A DNA stretch of 34,054 bases from Flammula alnicola (taxonomy: Eukaryota; Basidiomycota; Agaricomycetes; Agaricales; Strophariaceae): NCBI GenBank assembly GCA_015499995.1, contig JADNRV010000443.1:1-34054 (forward strand). Direction: 5' to 3'. Positions 20,324 through 31,971 of the stretch are shown here, in pieces; position 1 is the stretch's first letter, and every line of letters begins with the position of its first letter. Made by a program: the position numbers and the translations under genes. Under the pieces are notes generated by a model. The model had not been told where the DNA came from. It saw only the letters and a program-made list of their open reading frames with translations, and ran no database searches.

Positions 20324-22623
20324 ATGTTGCCTCCGGACCAACATGGGCAGTGGTCAATCATTGACTTTATTCATCAGGGTCCATGGTGGAAGAATCGAGG
20401 TACCTTCTCTTCTCTTCCATGACGCGCAAAATTGAAGGAAATTTCTAGGCATCCTTCTACTCAACCTGTATCTCCTAATTCCTCTGATGACGTCTGTGAT
20501 CAATGGACTTGATTCATCTCTCGTAAATGGTGAAGGGACTGCCGTTAAGACCGTTCAATGGATTACATTTAATTAACCCTGTAGTCTTTCAGGTCTTCAG
20601 ATCTCGCCTGACTGGCAAGACTACTTCCACCATCCAAGTGGAAAGACGCTGGGTAAGGTCGCAAGTGTTCTCCTACAATGTTTATACTAAAAATATCATA
20701 GGTCTTCTTAATTCCGCTCAGTTCATCGGCAATCTGTCCTCATTACCTTTTACGCCTTTCGTTTCCGATACCTTTGGGCGCAGGGCTGCTTTGTTTGTTG
20801 GTGGTTTAATTATGTGTCTAGGCGTTGCCCTCCAGGCAGCGGCCTGGAGTGTACCAATGTTCATTGGTGCACGATTCACCAGTAAGTACACATCCCCCTA
20901 CATCTTTTTTTCTAAAAATAAATCAACTGCAGTTGGATTTGGTCTCTCTTTCTGTCAAAACGCATCACCACTGCTGCTTATCGAGCTGTCGTATCCAACG
21001 CAGGTGGGTGATAAGTCGCTTGTTCTGCTAGAGCCATCTGACTTGTCTGCCGTAATAGCGTGGTAGAATTACCGCGATGTTTAACTCTTGTTGGTACTTT
21101 GGTAGCATTATTTCAGCATGGGTATGTTATAATTCTTCTGTTGCTGGAGGAATCCCACTTATCTCCTTTCACCAGGTATGTTTCGGTGCATTCGATCATG
21201 CCAGTGGCAGTCAGTGGTCGTGGCGCGTGCCAACGCTCGTTCAGGCTCTCTGTCCCCTTATGCAAATCATTGGCATCTGGTTCATGCCAGAGTCTCCGCG
21301 ATGGCTCGTCTCCAAGGGAATGGTATGCTCTGACTCACTTTAAGCTGAAACAGCACTGCTGATAACTGTTATAGGAATCTAAGGCAGCATCTGTCCTGGC
21401 CAAATATCATGCCCATGGTAGTAATGAACACGATCCCCTGATAGTGTTCGAAATGGCACAAATCCGTCACGCTATCAGAATGGAGGAAGAAATCAACAAT
21501 AGTACATCATACTGGTCTCTATTCACCACTCCAGGAAACAGGAAGCGCATGCGCATCATCTTGGGCATTGCAGTCTTCTCTCAGTGGAGGTAGGCCGAAG
21601 TTGTTTTTAGGTAAATTTCTACTGCTTACGGTTGATATCAGTGGTAATGGCCTTGTCTCGTACTACATCAATCTCGTCTTAGATGGAGTTGGTATTACCA
21701 ACACCGATACCAAAGCAATCATCAATGGTTGCTTGCAGGTATATCCAGCGCAGTCTTCACCACAGAAAGGAGCTCACCATGACCTAGATTTTCAATTTCA
21801 TTATTGCCGTCGGCTCCGCCATGCTTGTCGATATTGCTGGTCGCCGACCGCTTTTCATCGTGTCTAACTCGGGAATGCTGGCCAGTATGTTATGCCTCGC
21901 TGTCTGCGTGAATTCTTGCGGGATTAACACGTACTCTAGCATTCTCTGCCTGGACTATCACTAACGCTCTGTACAATGCGATGGGCAACGTCTCTGCTGC
22001 CAAAGCTACGATTCCCCTCATTTTCCTATTCTACTTCTTTTATGATCTCGCATATACACCGATCTTAATCGCATACGCCTTGGAGATCTTACCTTTCAGA
22101 GTTCGTGCGAAGGGTTTCGCTGTGATGGCATGTCAATTCTTCTTAGCTTGTTTGATTTACTTGATGCTCATTAAACTATCAGAATTTGACCATGATGGCT
22201 ACCATTGCCTTCAATCAATTTGTCAACCCATGGGCACTGGCTGCTATTAGCTGGTGGTACTACGTCGTTTATTGTGGTTGGCTCATTCTGGAGCTGCTCT
22301 TCGTCATCTTCTTTATCGTCGAGACTAAAGGTTTGTCTTTTCGTATATTCCTTTCTGAGTAAGGTTCTTATTTTTCTTTAGGACGTACTCTCGAAGAAAC
22401 AGCCGCCTTGTTCGATGGCGATGAGCAACCACTCGACCTTATTGCTATGGGAGGCGAGGCTGCAAATATGACGATGCAAATGAATCAGAGCGTCGCCCTT
22501 CCTGGCTCCAACTCTCAGCAAAAGATGGCAGTTAGACAAGAAGAATACTATGAAATGAAAAGGCGATTCAGGGACTCCGACATTACCGCCTCAGAATCGG
22601 ATCTTATCGCGCGTGCTCTTTAA
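20324..22623 (+). CDS. MFS sugar transporter, tandem copy A
   Basis: A 12-helix sugar porter that likely imports a hexose or disaccharide with protons; fungal lactose-permease-like proteins are the closest type I can suggest. Exons: 20324-20399, 20449-20529, 20593-20652, 20702-20881, 20933-21003, 21059-21121, 21176-21322, 21375-21589, 21642-21738, 21788-21884, 21940-22127, 22183-22330, 22382-22623; 1665 nt, 554 aa. Family motifs: SDTFGRR between TM2 and TM3, YPTQRGRITAMFNS, PESPRWLVSKG after TM6, DIAGRRPLF after TM8, ILPFRVRAKG and VETKGRTLEETAALFDG at the end. A hydrophilic C-tail ends in SDLIARAL. Intron 11 (22128-22182) begins with GC (gcatgt) and is 55 nt, so retention would break the frame. 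Eleven internal exons match copy B exactly in length. The start (MLPPDQHGQWSIIDFIHQG) is supported by its match to copy B (WSVVDFIHKGPWWKNRG). Confidence 0.9.
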
Positions 22624-23533
22624 TCTGCCACCTCTACTTTATTTCCGGCGAGGATTTGTATATTTTATGTCTATGCACCTGCGTTTAAGGCGGTTTTGTA
22701 CAAAACATATGCGCATTTATTGGGCTTGTAATTTCTATTATTACTTCGTTGTCATTAGAACCAAAATGCTGTTACTCTAATTATCGATGTTACGGCGCAT
22801 CTGGAAGTAGTCTAGCGCATTGCGGTCGCTTCGAGAGGTTGTCCAACTGTGGCGAATGAGAACATACAAATGTATAAACTTTATAAAGAGTGCCTGAAGC
22901 TTGCCTGAAGCGCGGAAGCTGAAGGCCTAAGTTCGGACTTTGCCGTAAAATTGCCGTAAATGGCATGTAGTATAAACACACGGACCTTCAACTTGTTCGA
23001 ACTTCGCTCAATGTATTCCGGTGACTCTCTGCTCGCCAAACATAGCTTACATCCCCACATGTGGTGCTTGCCTAGTTTCTATTCCTTTAGCTTTAACCTT
23101 GGAAACTGAGTTCGCCAACACCTCAAGTTCCGTCAGGCACCGAACATTGGATGCATCATGTGTTAGGTGTAGCCATTTTATCGGCATTTCCCCGGTAGTG
23201 GCCCCCTCCATGGTGCTTCTTTACTCCAACTTTCTTGACAGGAACTGACCGAAACTGGCAGGGACTTCACTTACTGTCTGGACCGATTTACGCAGCGGCT
23301 GAAATCTACGTTAATGCATCATGTTCTTGTCGATTCCGAAGAATCTCGTTCGCCGAAGGGAAAGAGGCTCCAGTTTCTTGGGTTCCTAACTTCCTATATT
23401 ATACGACGCGTTTTCTCGTGTGCATTCCGTGGTTCACCCGTTTTTTCTCTCTTCCCCGCACTCCGTTTCTCGCCCTCCCAACAGGAAGCTTCAAGACCTT
23501 TCTACTTGATCGTTCTGACCGTCGTAGAAGCTA
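22624..23533. other. intergenic region between the tandem transporters
   Basis: About 0.9 kb holding the 3' end of copy A and the promoter of copy B. A short imperfect repeat (TGCCTGAAGCT twice) lies at about 22893-22915. C/T-rich sequence (TTTTTTCTCTCTTCCCCGC) at about 23443 precedes copy B. No similarity to the upstream region of copy A is apparent by eye, so the duplication appears to cover the gene body rather than the promoter. No gene is seen. Confidence 0.45.
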
Positions 23534-25889
23534 ATGGCGCCGCCGCCAACCATTGAACCACATTGGTCGGTCGTCGATTTCATCCACAAAGGGCCATGGT
23601 GGAAGAACCGGGGTACGTGTGTTCCCTCACGTACATAGCGTGCATATCTGACCACATTCGCTAGGCCTTCTCGCCCTCAACATCTGTCTCATGATTCCCC
23701 TTCTGACATCTGTGGCCAATGGACTTGATTCATCTCTTGTAAATGGTGATTTGACATCGTCTTTTTCCTATGTCAATCTCTAACAGGCGCTGTGAAACAT
23801 TCAGGTCTTCAGCTCTTGCCGGATTGGCAAAATTATTTTGGCAAGCCAGAAGGGAAACGATTGGGTAAGTCGTCTGAAACCATCTGGCTCTCAAACACAC
23901 GACTGGTATTAATGGAAAATAATCTCTCTAGGTCTTATCAATTCTGCCCAATTCCTGGGCAACCTTACTGGTCTGCCATTCACACCTTTCGTGTCCGATA
24001 TTCTTGGTCGCAGGACAGCGTTGTTCCTTGGTAGTATAATCATGTGTGTGGGTATCGCACTGCAAGCCGCTTCAAGGAATGTGCCAATGTTCATTGGGGC
24101 TCGATACTGCAGTAAGCACTCTGATCCTGCAAAAACGACTTCTGATTAACCAATCACGCATACGCATAGTCGGACTTGGTCTCTCTTTCTGCCAGAATGC
24201 TTCTCCATTACTTCTGATCGAGTTATCATATCCGACGCAGGTGTGTCAACTCGCTACTTGTCCACGACTGTGTTTAATCTCTCGGATCCTATTAGCGCGG
24301 GAGAATAACTTCCATGTTTAACTCATGCTGGTATTTTGGGAGTGTCGTTTCGGCATGGGTATGTCTACTGTCATTATTTGTGGACGCCCCGCTTATTTTC
24401 CGAAACAAGGTTTGTTTTGGTGCTTACCAGCATGCCGACGGAAGTCAGTGGTCATGGCGTGTACCCACTCTCGTCCAAGCTCTGTGCCCGGTAATGCAAA
24501 TTATTACTGTCTGGTTCATGCCCGAATCCCCCCGATGGCTCGTGTCCAAAGGCATGGTATGTAAACAATGGACCTTGGTTTGCAAGAAAAATATGCTAAC
24601 TTTAACGGCCATTGCAGGAATCTAGAGCAGCGGCAGTCCTCGTCAAATATCACGCACGCGGAAGTGATGAGCGAGACCCTCTAGTCACTTTTGAGATGGC
24701 TCAAATTAGACACGCCATCCGTCTAGAGGAGGAGATCAATGCGAGCACTTCTTACTGGTCTCTTTTCTCCACACCTGGAAACAGGAAGCGGATGCGCATC
24801 ATTATGGCAATTGCTGTCTTCTCGCAGTGGAGGTTGTAGCTCTTCATCTTTGACCTTCATGGGCGCTCATAGTCCTGAAATTTAGTGGTAATGGCCTAGT
24901 TTCGTATTACATCAACATTGTTTTAAAAGGCGTTGGCATTATGGATACCGAGACTAAGACGGTTATCAACGGATGCCTGCAGGTATATAGTTCACATTGG
25001 CCTTATTATTTAACACAAGCTCATTATTATCCAGATCTTCAACTTCGTCATTGCCATTGTCGCTGCTATGCTAGTCGACGTCGCCGGTCGTCGACCTCTT
25101 TTTATTGCCTCAACCGCCGGAATGCTTGCAAGTATGTTGTCTTGACGATGTCCTATATTATTCGGCTCTAACATGAGCTTTTCAGCATTTTCTGCCTGGA
25201 CTATCACGACCGCTCTTTATAACACCATGCATAACGTCCCTGCCGCCAAGGCCACGATTCCTCTCATCTTCTTGTTCTTTTTCTTTTATGACCTTGCATA
25301 TACGCCCATGATAGTCGCTTATACCCTCGAAATATTACCATTCCGTGTCCGTGCTAAAGGCTTTGCAGTCATGGTGTGTATTACTGGGCCGCAAATTTAC
25401 TCAAATAATTTGCTGATGCTATTTTCTAGAACCTAACGTTGATGGCTACCATTGCATTTAATCAATTTGTCAATCCGTGGGCCCTTGAAGCCATTAGCTG
25501 GTGGTACTATTTGGTCTATTGCGGCTGGCTCGTGTTCGAGCTGTCTTTCATCTTTGTCTTCATCGTTGAAACCAAGGGTGCGTCTTATGCGACAGTTTTT
25601 GTGTTTTTCCTTCTGACGCCTTGTAATGTATACAGGCCGGACGCTCGAAGAAACTGCTGCTTTATTCGATGGAGAGGAGCAACCCATGGACCTCATCGCT
25701 ATGGGTGGAGTAGCCGCGGACATGAGCATGAGGCTCAGCCGAGGCGTCATCGTCAGCCAGCATGATAATAACCTTGATCCTCACATGAAGTCGCAAGAAA
25801 AAAATGACGAATACTACGAGATGAGAAGGCGATATCGGGAGTCTGACGTGACAGCTTCAAGCTCAGACTTCCACGCGCGAGCTCTGTAA
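23534..25889 (+). CDS. MFS sugar transporter, tandem copy B
   Basis: Paralogue of the gene just upstream, with the same predicted 12-helix topology and sugar-porter motifs: SDILGRR, YPTQRGRITSMFNS, PESPRWLVSKG, DVAGRRPLF, ILPFRVRAKG and VETKGRTLEETAALFDG. Exons: 23534-23612, 23665-23745, 23805-23864, 23932-24111, 24170-24240, 24296-24358, 24410-24556, 24618-24832, 24886-24982, 25035-25131, 25186-25373, 25430-25577, 25636-25889; 1680 nt, 559 aa. The eleven internal exons have the same lengths as in copy A (81, 60, 180, 71, 63, 147, 215, 97, 97, 188, 148) and the same phases. All twelve introns are GT-AG, including the one whose counterpart in copy A has a GC donor. The tails differ most (VIVSQHDNNLDPHMKSQEK here). 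Sequence between the two genes gives no hint of a shared promoter. Substrate is unknown. Confidence 0.92.
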
Positions 25890-26422
25890 TATCCACGCTA
25901 CGATTCAGAGCACTCTTTTCGCTTGGAAGACTTTGTTGTACTTATCTGTAATTGTACCTGTGCTCACTTTTTTTTTCACGCCTGTATTTAGCACATATAC
26001 ACAGCGCATCCTTTCTTTCGTTATTTTTCTTGGCCAGTAATCGTAATTACTACGTCTACAGGGCCCAGGCTAACTTGCATGCGGACACGCTAATATCCGT
26101 GCCATCCAAACACGCTTCCTTCAAATCACGGAGGCGAAAGCTACCCCTGGGACCGAACTTGGAGCATGTTTTTGCGTTTTCTCCGTCAATTATCGCTGAT
26201 TTTTGAAGGAAGTCGTTTATAGTGTCCGTCTAAGCAAACACATTTATATGAACTGATTTAATAAGTAGTTTCTCAATTATAACGGACCCGAAAAAATTGG
26301 CAAATCGAGATCAAATTGTAATGTTCATCAATGATATTTCCTATCCTTTTGATTGTAGATCCAACGATAAAGATATATAGCCTGTAAACCCGGCTCCGAT
26401 TGTGAAATGTGAAATGATTCCC
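25890..26422. other. convergent 3' intergenic region
   Basis: Lies between the stops of transporter copy B and the amylase. An 84-codon plus-strand frame at 25952-26206 has no recognisable content. The AT-rich second half (about 26230-26400) should carry the 3' ends of both transcripts. Confidence 0.45.
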
Positions 26423-29112
26423 TTAAGATTCCTCCTCTAATTTTGTCCAGACCTGCACGTTATTTGCGAAACAGGAAAAAGTGCCCCAACCCGCTGGATC
26501 TATCTCGACGCGCCCATGCTGGGTCATATGGCTCCTGTAAATCTTCCCCGCATTCTCCTGGAAAAAAGCGGGTAATTCATTCACACAACTGGGGTAGGTA
26601 GATAAAATTAAGAAAACTTACAATGCCGACATTCATACGAAGCTCATGGACGAGTGTACTGGATCTATGGTGAGAACGCACGCAACAAAGCGTGAATACG
26701 AACAGTTACACTCTCCGAGAAAGGCTGGACTTACCCATCTTCCTTATTACTGAGGATAACTGCGCACCCCTGGTGAGTTGCATCCCCCTTGCGCACAAAG
26801 CCAATGTAGTTTGGGTGCGCGAGGTAGTCTTCAGTGGGCCCATATGCGAAAACTTTCCGCGCTTCCAACAGCAGGGTAATATTCCGAGCGATGTTCTCGT
26901 TATAGCATTCTTTATTCGGGTATAGATCTCCATAGAACACACATCTGCGGGGAAGTATATCAGTCTTTCCCATGGGGAAATAAGCGAGGTTTGACGTTGA
27001 CGCACGGATGCCCATAACCTCGGAGTAATACGATCGCGTATGCCTGGATCTTGAAATTGTCTCCTACCTGCAAGGCCAGATGAGAAAGTTGGAGAAATAA
27101 ACTTCCGAAGAACATCAGACGTACCCAGCTCTCGAGGCTCTGTCCTTCTATCTGGAAGACGTTTATAAACAACGAACTCCGGCTGTTTGGTGAGAAAATG
27201 GAGGATACTCACCGTACTAAAACAGGAAAAAGACTACAGTTAGATTGTACTCGAAGTGCAAACAGTCGTTACGGCAGCGGGACTCACTCGTGATTGTCAA
27301 CGAAAGTGACGGCGTCGTTTGGCTTCACTTGAACGATTGTATCGTGTAGAATTTTTCTGAGATCATACCGCGTTCGTTCCCTGCTTGCCTGATTGAAATT
27401 CATGTGCAGAGGCACGTCAAAGAATGCGGTCTGGTGGAACGCAATCCTGTAAAAATTTTGTATATTTCCGAGAAATTTTGATCCTTACTTCGCCTTTGAA
27501 TGCCCGAATGTAAGGAAGTATCAACTTCAAACTATTTGTGTCAATTAATCCCAATCCGCCATCCAAGGTTGCCAGAGACGCTTACCTTCCTGACCAGTAC
27601 TCTGCTGGAAAGATGCGGTCAGGTTTTGGTCGTCTTTCTGAAAAATCTTTGAACAAAGCTTACAAACGACAAACATAGACTTTAACCCTGAAGAACGACG
27701 AGTTTCTTGGATCTTTGATCGCAAAGAAGGATTACTACGAAAGGCAGTATTGTAGGTGACCGGTGAGGCTTACCCAATGAAGCATAAATTTACGGTCGAT
27801 GTGCTTGATGGCGTCAAGTCGGAAACCAGATGCTCCTGTAGTCTGATGGACACGTAAGAGTCTTTCAATCTCCAAGTCATGATTAGAAATGTACTTCTAA
27901 GATCCATTTACCCCAGCTGAGAAGGTCTTCTTGTACAGCCGGGTGCCGATGGTCAATCTATGTCACATAAAAATCCGACATGAAAGATGGTATTCGGACT
28001 TACATCAACACCAAGCAAGAAGTCGTAGTTTCCAAGCTCAGAATCAACGTTATGCGACCACCCTTTGCGGCCCGGTTCCGCTATGCGATATATTCCTTTT
28101 GTTCGGGTTTTGTGGTCCCAGTCAACACCTAAAGCCAGAAAGAAAGGTACATTTCCTTTTACTCGAAAGAAAATCAGTGAAATTCTCACCAGTGAAATGT
28201 TCGTGATTCCAATGCATGGTACTATACTGTTGAACTTTTGAGTGCTGTTAGATTGGAGATATCGTAAAGGTTGACCTTGTCATCCCTTCCTGGATAATCA
28301 AACGCCGTCCATCCCTGATGGCAACATTTAATTGAATCAAGAGACTTAAGAAAGTGTAGAGACTTGAATTTACGTGGATTTGCATGGCTGGACCAGAGGT
28401 CTTCAGTCGATTATCTGCATGCACCGGTACTGCTCGGAAAGTTTCCACTCGATCAGCGCCTAATTTGTGCTGCAAGAAAGAAGAGAGGAAAGAGGACAAA
28501 TAATCAGCTTCCTTAAGAATGGCCGAGGAGAGGATGTCCTCACATTGAGAACTGCGTCTATCAAAACATCGATCCCATGTTCCTTTGCAACTTTGCAGGC
28601 TTGAAGCAATTCTTCTCGAGTTCCCCATCTTGTGGCAACTCTTCCTTTTTGATTAAATTCGCCGAGGTCCCACTGAAGGACATAATTGAATTAACAAGGC
28701 TGATGAAGCAAACTGGATGACATACCAGGTCGTATGCATCATAACCTCTTCCTTTCTAAATGAAATGAGAAAATGGGCTGGTTCGGAATGCAATGTGGCA
28801 TACATACCGGTTCAGCAGCCTTGTTGGGAGGCGGAAGCCAGACCTGTGTAACACCCAGCTCTGCCAAGTGGGGGATCTCCGTCTCAAAATGCTTCCACCA
28901 ACTCAAGCTTTCATGCAAGCAATCCCAAGTAAAGAATTGCACCTACGAAGACATTGAGGAAGCCTTAGGATGGCAGTGAAAGATAATCAATAGGAGATAA
29001 TTACCATTAGCGGGTTCGCATCCCTCCCCTCCGGTCCAAGGCGCATGTAGAGCAACGGGGATGGAGGAGCCTGAAAAATATCTAAAATCCATAATCTGAG
29101 TTTAGCAAACAT
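26423..29112 (-). CDS. intracellular-type alpha-amylase, glycoside hydrolase family 13 subfamily 5
   Basis: Cleaves alpha-1,4-glucan. Exons in transcript order: 29112-29005, 28942-28808, 28755-28726, 28672-28544, 28469-28374, 28314-28276, 28226-28190, 28128-28004, 27957-27895, 27842-27774, 27712-27687, 27633-27586, 27531-27489, 27430-27288, 27216-27213, 27151-27125, 27067-27006, 26944-26735, 26664-26622, 26557-26423; 1572 nt, 523 aa. The four GH13 regions are clear: DAVLNH (I), GFRLDAIKH with the nucleophile Asp (II), FPAEYW with the acid/base Glu (III; family members usually have Gly before the Glu) and FVDNHDT (IV). MVQFFTWDCLHESLSWW near the start, GVTQVWLPPPNKA and PCVFYGDLY are typical of subfamily 5. 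The N-terminus (MFAKLRLWILDIFQ) is not a clear signal peptide, so the enzyme is probably cytosolic. Some fungal GH13_5 enzymes act in cell-wall alpha-glucan formation rather than starch use. The NHDT codons are completed by a 4-nt exon at 27213-27216. Confidence 0.9.
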
Positions 29113-29847
29113 GACTCCTTGACGCAAAGGTCTCAAGATGTTGAAGATATGAAGGAGCAGAGATTCAACGCGTTTGGATCTGGACGCAGGTCCTATTAGT
29201 ATGTAATATTACAATTCATCCTGGAAAAAGAAGTCACCAGCACAGGAACGTTTGAGAGAAGTTACGTTCGTTGAACGTTGAACCTTCAACCACGTGCCTG
29301 TGGGAAAGCGGAATATGCCGTGGTTCTATAAAAAGCTCGAAAGTTTTCCTCTGCTCTTTGAAAGTTCCCACCACCGCACTTCCTGGTTTCTTGTTGGCGT
29401 TTTGCTTCACATTGGGACATGGACTTAGTGCATTCTTTCTGAAAGTTGGTGGGGAGACTGAACAGCCTCCTTAATCGCTCCGATCACGCTACATCCTACG
29501 TAGAAAGGAGTTTCATGATGATGGCAACAAGCTCGCCTTTTCCACCCTTTTCCTTGTCTATCTTTCATATAGGTGATTAGTGTTAAACATAACCAAAATT
29601 TTTCAATTCATCGAATTTCGTTTCGCGAGTTGGAATTCACCATCTCAATACTTGAAAGTGAAGCTGCGCGAAGACTACGACGTGAGGCAGTCAAGATAGG
29701 TACTGTATCATATCTCAAGAACGTTAGCATCCTTTTTCTTTCAGATGAAACGAGAACTTAAGGATCCTCATAATGTATAGAAAACTGGCTCCAGTACATT
29801 ATTATTAGATGTATGGCAAAGGATATGGAAGGGGATATTCGATATCA
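29113..29847. other. intergenic region upstream of the amylase
   Basis: Contains the amylase promoter (minus strand) and the 3' flank of the coiled-coil gene. A CACGTG E-box lies at about 29291 and TATAAAAAG at 29327-29335 reads on the plus strand, away from the amylase. The short plus-strand frames after it (29271-29474, 29573-29761) have no recognisable content, so no gene is called. Confidence 0.4.
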
Positions 29848-31971
29848 TCACTTGCGAGTTCCAAGAGTTGAGAATTTCATGATGTTCCCAAATCCGCTCA
29901 CCAAACTTGAAGTGGTCGACCGCTGAGGAACTGGTTCATCAGGCCTGACAGGTGATAGTATTGAAGGTATATTCAATCCCTTGTCTTCAAACTAGAAATC
30001 AAAGAGGGGCTATGAGCAACGAAATTTTGAAAAATAAAGCTACATGCCTGGAGCAACGAGTCGAACGCGAATGGCCCAGGATTGGCCGTGTTAAAGAGAA
30101 TTTTGCGCTTTTTCTTTTTCTGTGCGCCTCCGTCGTCTTCGTTGTCGGCCTCCGAATCCGCGACCGGCTGTCTACTTGCAGCACGACCGCCTCCTTTCAA
30201 TTTGGAAGGAGGTTTCTTTGCTGATGCCGTTTCCCGCAGCTGGCTAGGAGCTCTTGATCCTTTCTTGGCGGTCTTTGGCTTTTCTACAATCTGAACCTCA
30301 TCCTCGTCGCTGTTGTTCTCTTCGACAGCCTTGCGCTTGTTGTTTCGCCTCCTAGGAGCAGGGGCTTCTTCCTCTACTTCGTCTTCGTTCACTTCGATCT
30401 CTACTGCTTTGGTTTTGCCTTTCCGCTTCTTGCTCGGGGCTGGATCCTCCTGTGCATCGATAATTTCAGGCTCTGAAATTTCCTCGACATCTGTGTCTTT
30501 GGCCGGCGCCGTCTTCAGGGCTCGCGGTGGTCTACCTCCCGTCGTTTTGCGTGCCGTCTGAGATGGAGCTGGTTTCGGTGGTTTTGATGCTGTTGTCGTT
30601 GACGGTCCAGCCTTCGCAGTGGCGGCTTGTTTAGAGCCAGGTTTGGTTGTGGACGATTTTCCTTTACGAATGGGTTCATCGTCGCTAACTTCGTCTGCCT
30701 CTATCTCTGGCTCAGGCGCGGGAGGGCTAGGTGGCCTGATCTTCTATTTGGGAGGGGGGAAATTAGGCAATGTCAGACGTCTGCCCAAGAAACGAAACAA
30801 ACCTGAGGTGAAGGAGGACGAACTCTAGCGCGCTCCACTTCCAGCTCAGCCTTCAATTTGTCTGCTTGTTTCTGAAGCTTGGCGAGTTTCTTATTCGCCT
30901 CGGTTGCAGCTTTTTCCTGTTCCTTTGACTCGGACTATATTATACGCAACATGTGGAAAAGAGCATGAAAACATGTAACATAGTAAGAAGCGCACCTCAT
31001 AATTAGCGGCGACATCTGTCATTTTATCAACCTTTTTCTTGGCCTTAGCCAACTCCTGCGTCTGGTTCTCGTACTCCTCTTTAAGTTCACGGAGCTCAAA
31101 CTCGAGAGCGATGCGCTGCTTGTGCTGCTTTTCGGCTGCCTCGCCTCCTTTGGTCTCCAGGTTTTGCCATCTTTCGAGCTGCCGAGTGAGATCGGTGTTC
31201 GACCTTCTGAGCTCGTCGTTAACGCGCTCAAGGTCCGCCATCTTGGTCTGCGCGCCCTCCAACTGTAGTTGGGTTCGTTGAAGTTTCGAGTCCAAGGTTC
31301 CGGCAGAGGCTTCCATGTTTGAATGTTCCGCGACTAGTCTGTTGTACTTCGCCTATTCAAATATTATTAGTATAGAAGGTCGCAATTTTCCATCTGAGCA
31401 ATAGGCCGTAACTTGCCTCCTTTTCTTCCTTCTCTTTTATACTCCGAGTAAGAGATTCTCGTGTTTCTTTCAGTTTCGCTGCGTAATCAGCACCTTTCTC
31501 CCTTTCCTTCCTCAAAGTCAATTCACTTTCCTCGGCCAAGTATGCCTTTTCTTCCTCAATCTCCTCGATCTTTCTCTCCAGTTCCTCCTCTTTCATCTGA
31601 AAGAGCTTGAGCTTGTAGTCCCTCTGCAGCCTCTGCAGCTTCTCTTCCCTTGTAATCGACATTTCTTTGATTACAGCGCTTCTCTCCCTCTCCAACTCCA
31701 CCTCGACCTGCTTCTGTACAATCCTGTAGGAAGCGAGTATTTCTTCGCACCCTTCTTTCCATTGACGCTGGTTGACCTCCCACTGGCGTTGTATCTCGAC
31801 AACGGCTTCTTTGGAGCGGGTCGTTTCTTGAGCCACCTGCTCAGAAAGCTTCTTGTTCGTGTGTTCGAGAGTGCGGTTTCTTTGTACGAGGTCGTCAATT
31901 TGGGCTTGATTTGAAGCCTCGAGGGATGGTACAGCTCCCGTTAGCGGCGTTCCTCCGCGCCGAAGGGACAT
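29848..31971 (-). CDS. coiled-coil protein with charged, disordered C-terminal half; family not recognised
   Basis: Exons in transcript order: 31971-31417, 31352-30996, 30934-30803, 30743-30048, 29991-29848; each is a whole number of codons, 627 aa. Residues about 20-350 are almost continuous coiled coil, rich in Glu, Lys, Arg and Gln (EEELERKIEEIEEEKAYLAE; LRELKEEYENQTQELAKAKK). From about 350 the chain turns Pro/Ser/Lys/Glu-rich with basic, nuclear-localisation-like clusters (PAPRRRNNKRKAVEE; QKKKKRKILF) among acidic blocks. The last exon reads FEDKGLNIPSILSPVRPDEP and ends TLGTRK. Overall it resembles a nuclear structural or chromosome-associated protein, but I cannot name a family. Two of its four introns need GC donors: 31353-31416 (gcaagt) and 29992-30047 (gcatgt). 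If the second is not spliced, the protein ends differently, at 29973. The start ATG (31971) has a good context; an in-frame ATG lies 20 codons upstream. Divergent from the Gly/Met-rich gene. Confidence 0.75.

Noticed and set aside
29271..29761. Small plus-strand gene downstream of TATAAAAAG at 29327
   Set aside because: The first open frame begins before the TATA box and neither frame has recognisable features; the motif alone is not enough.
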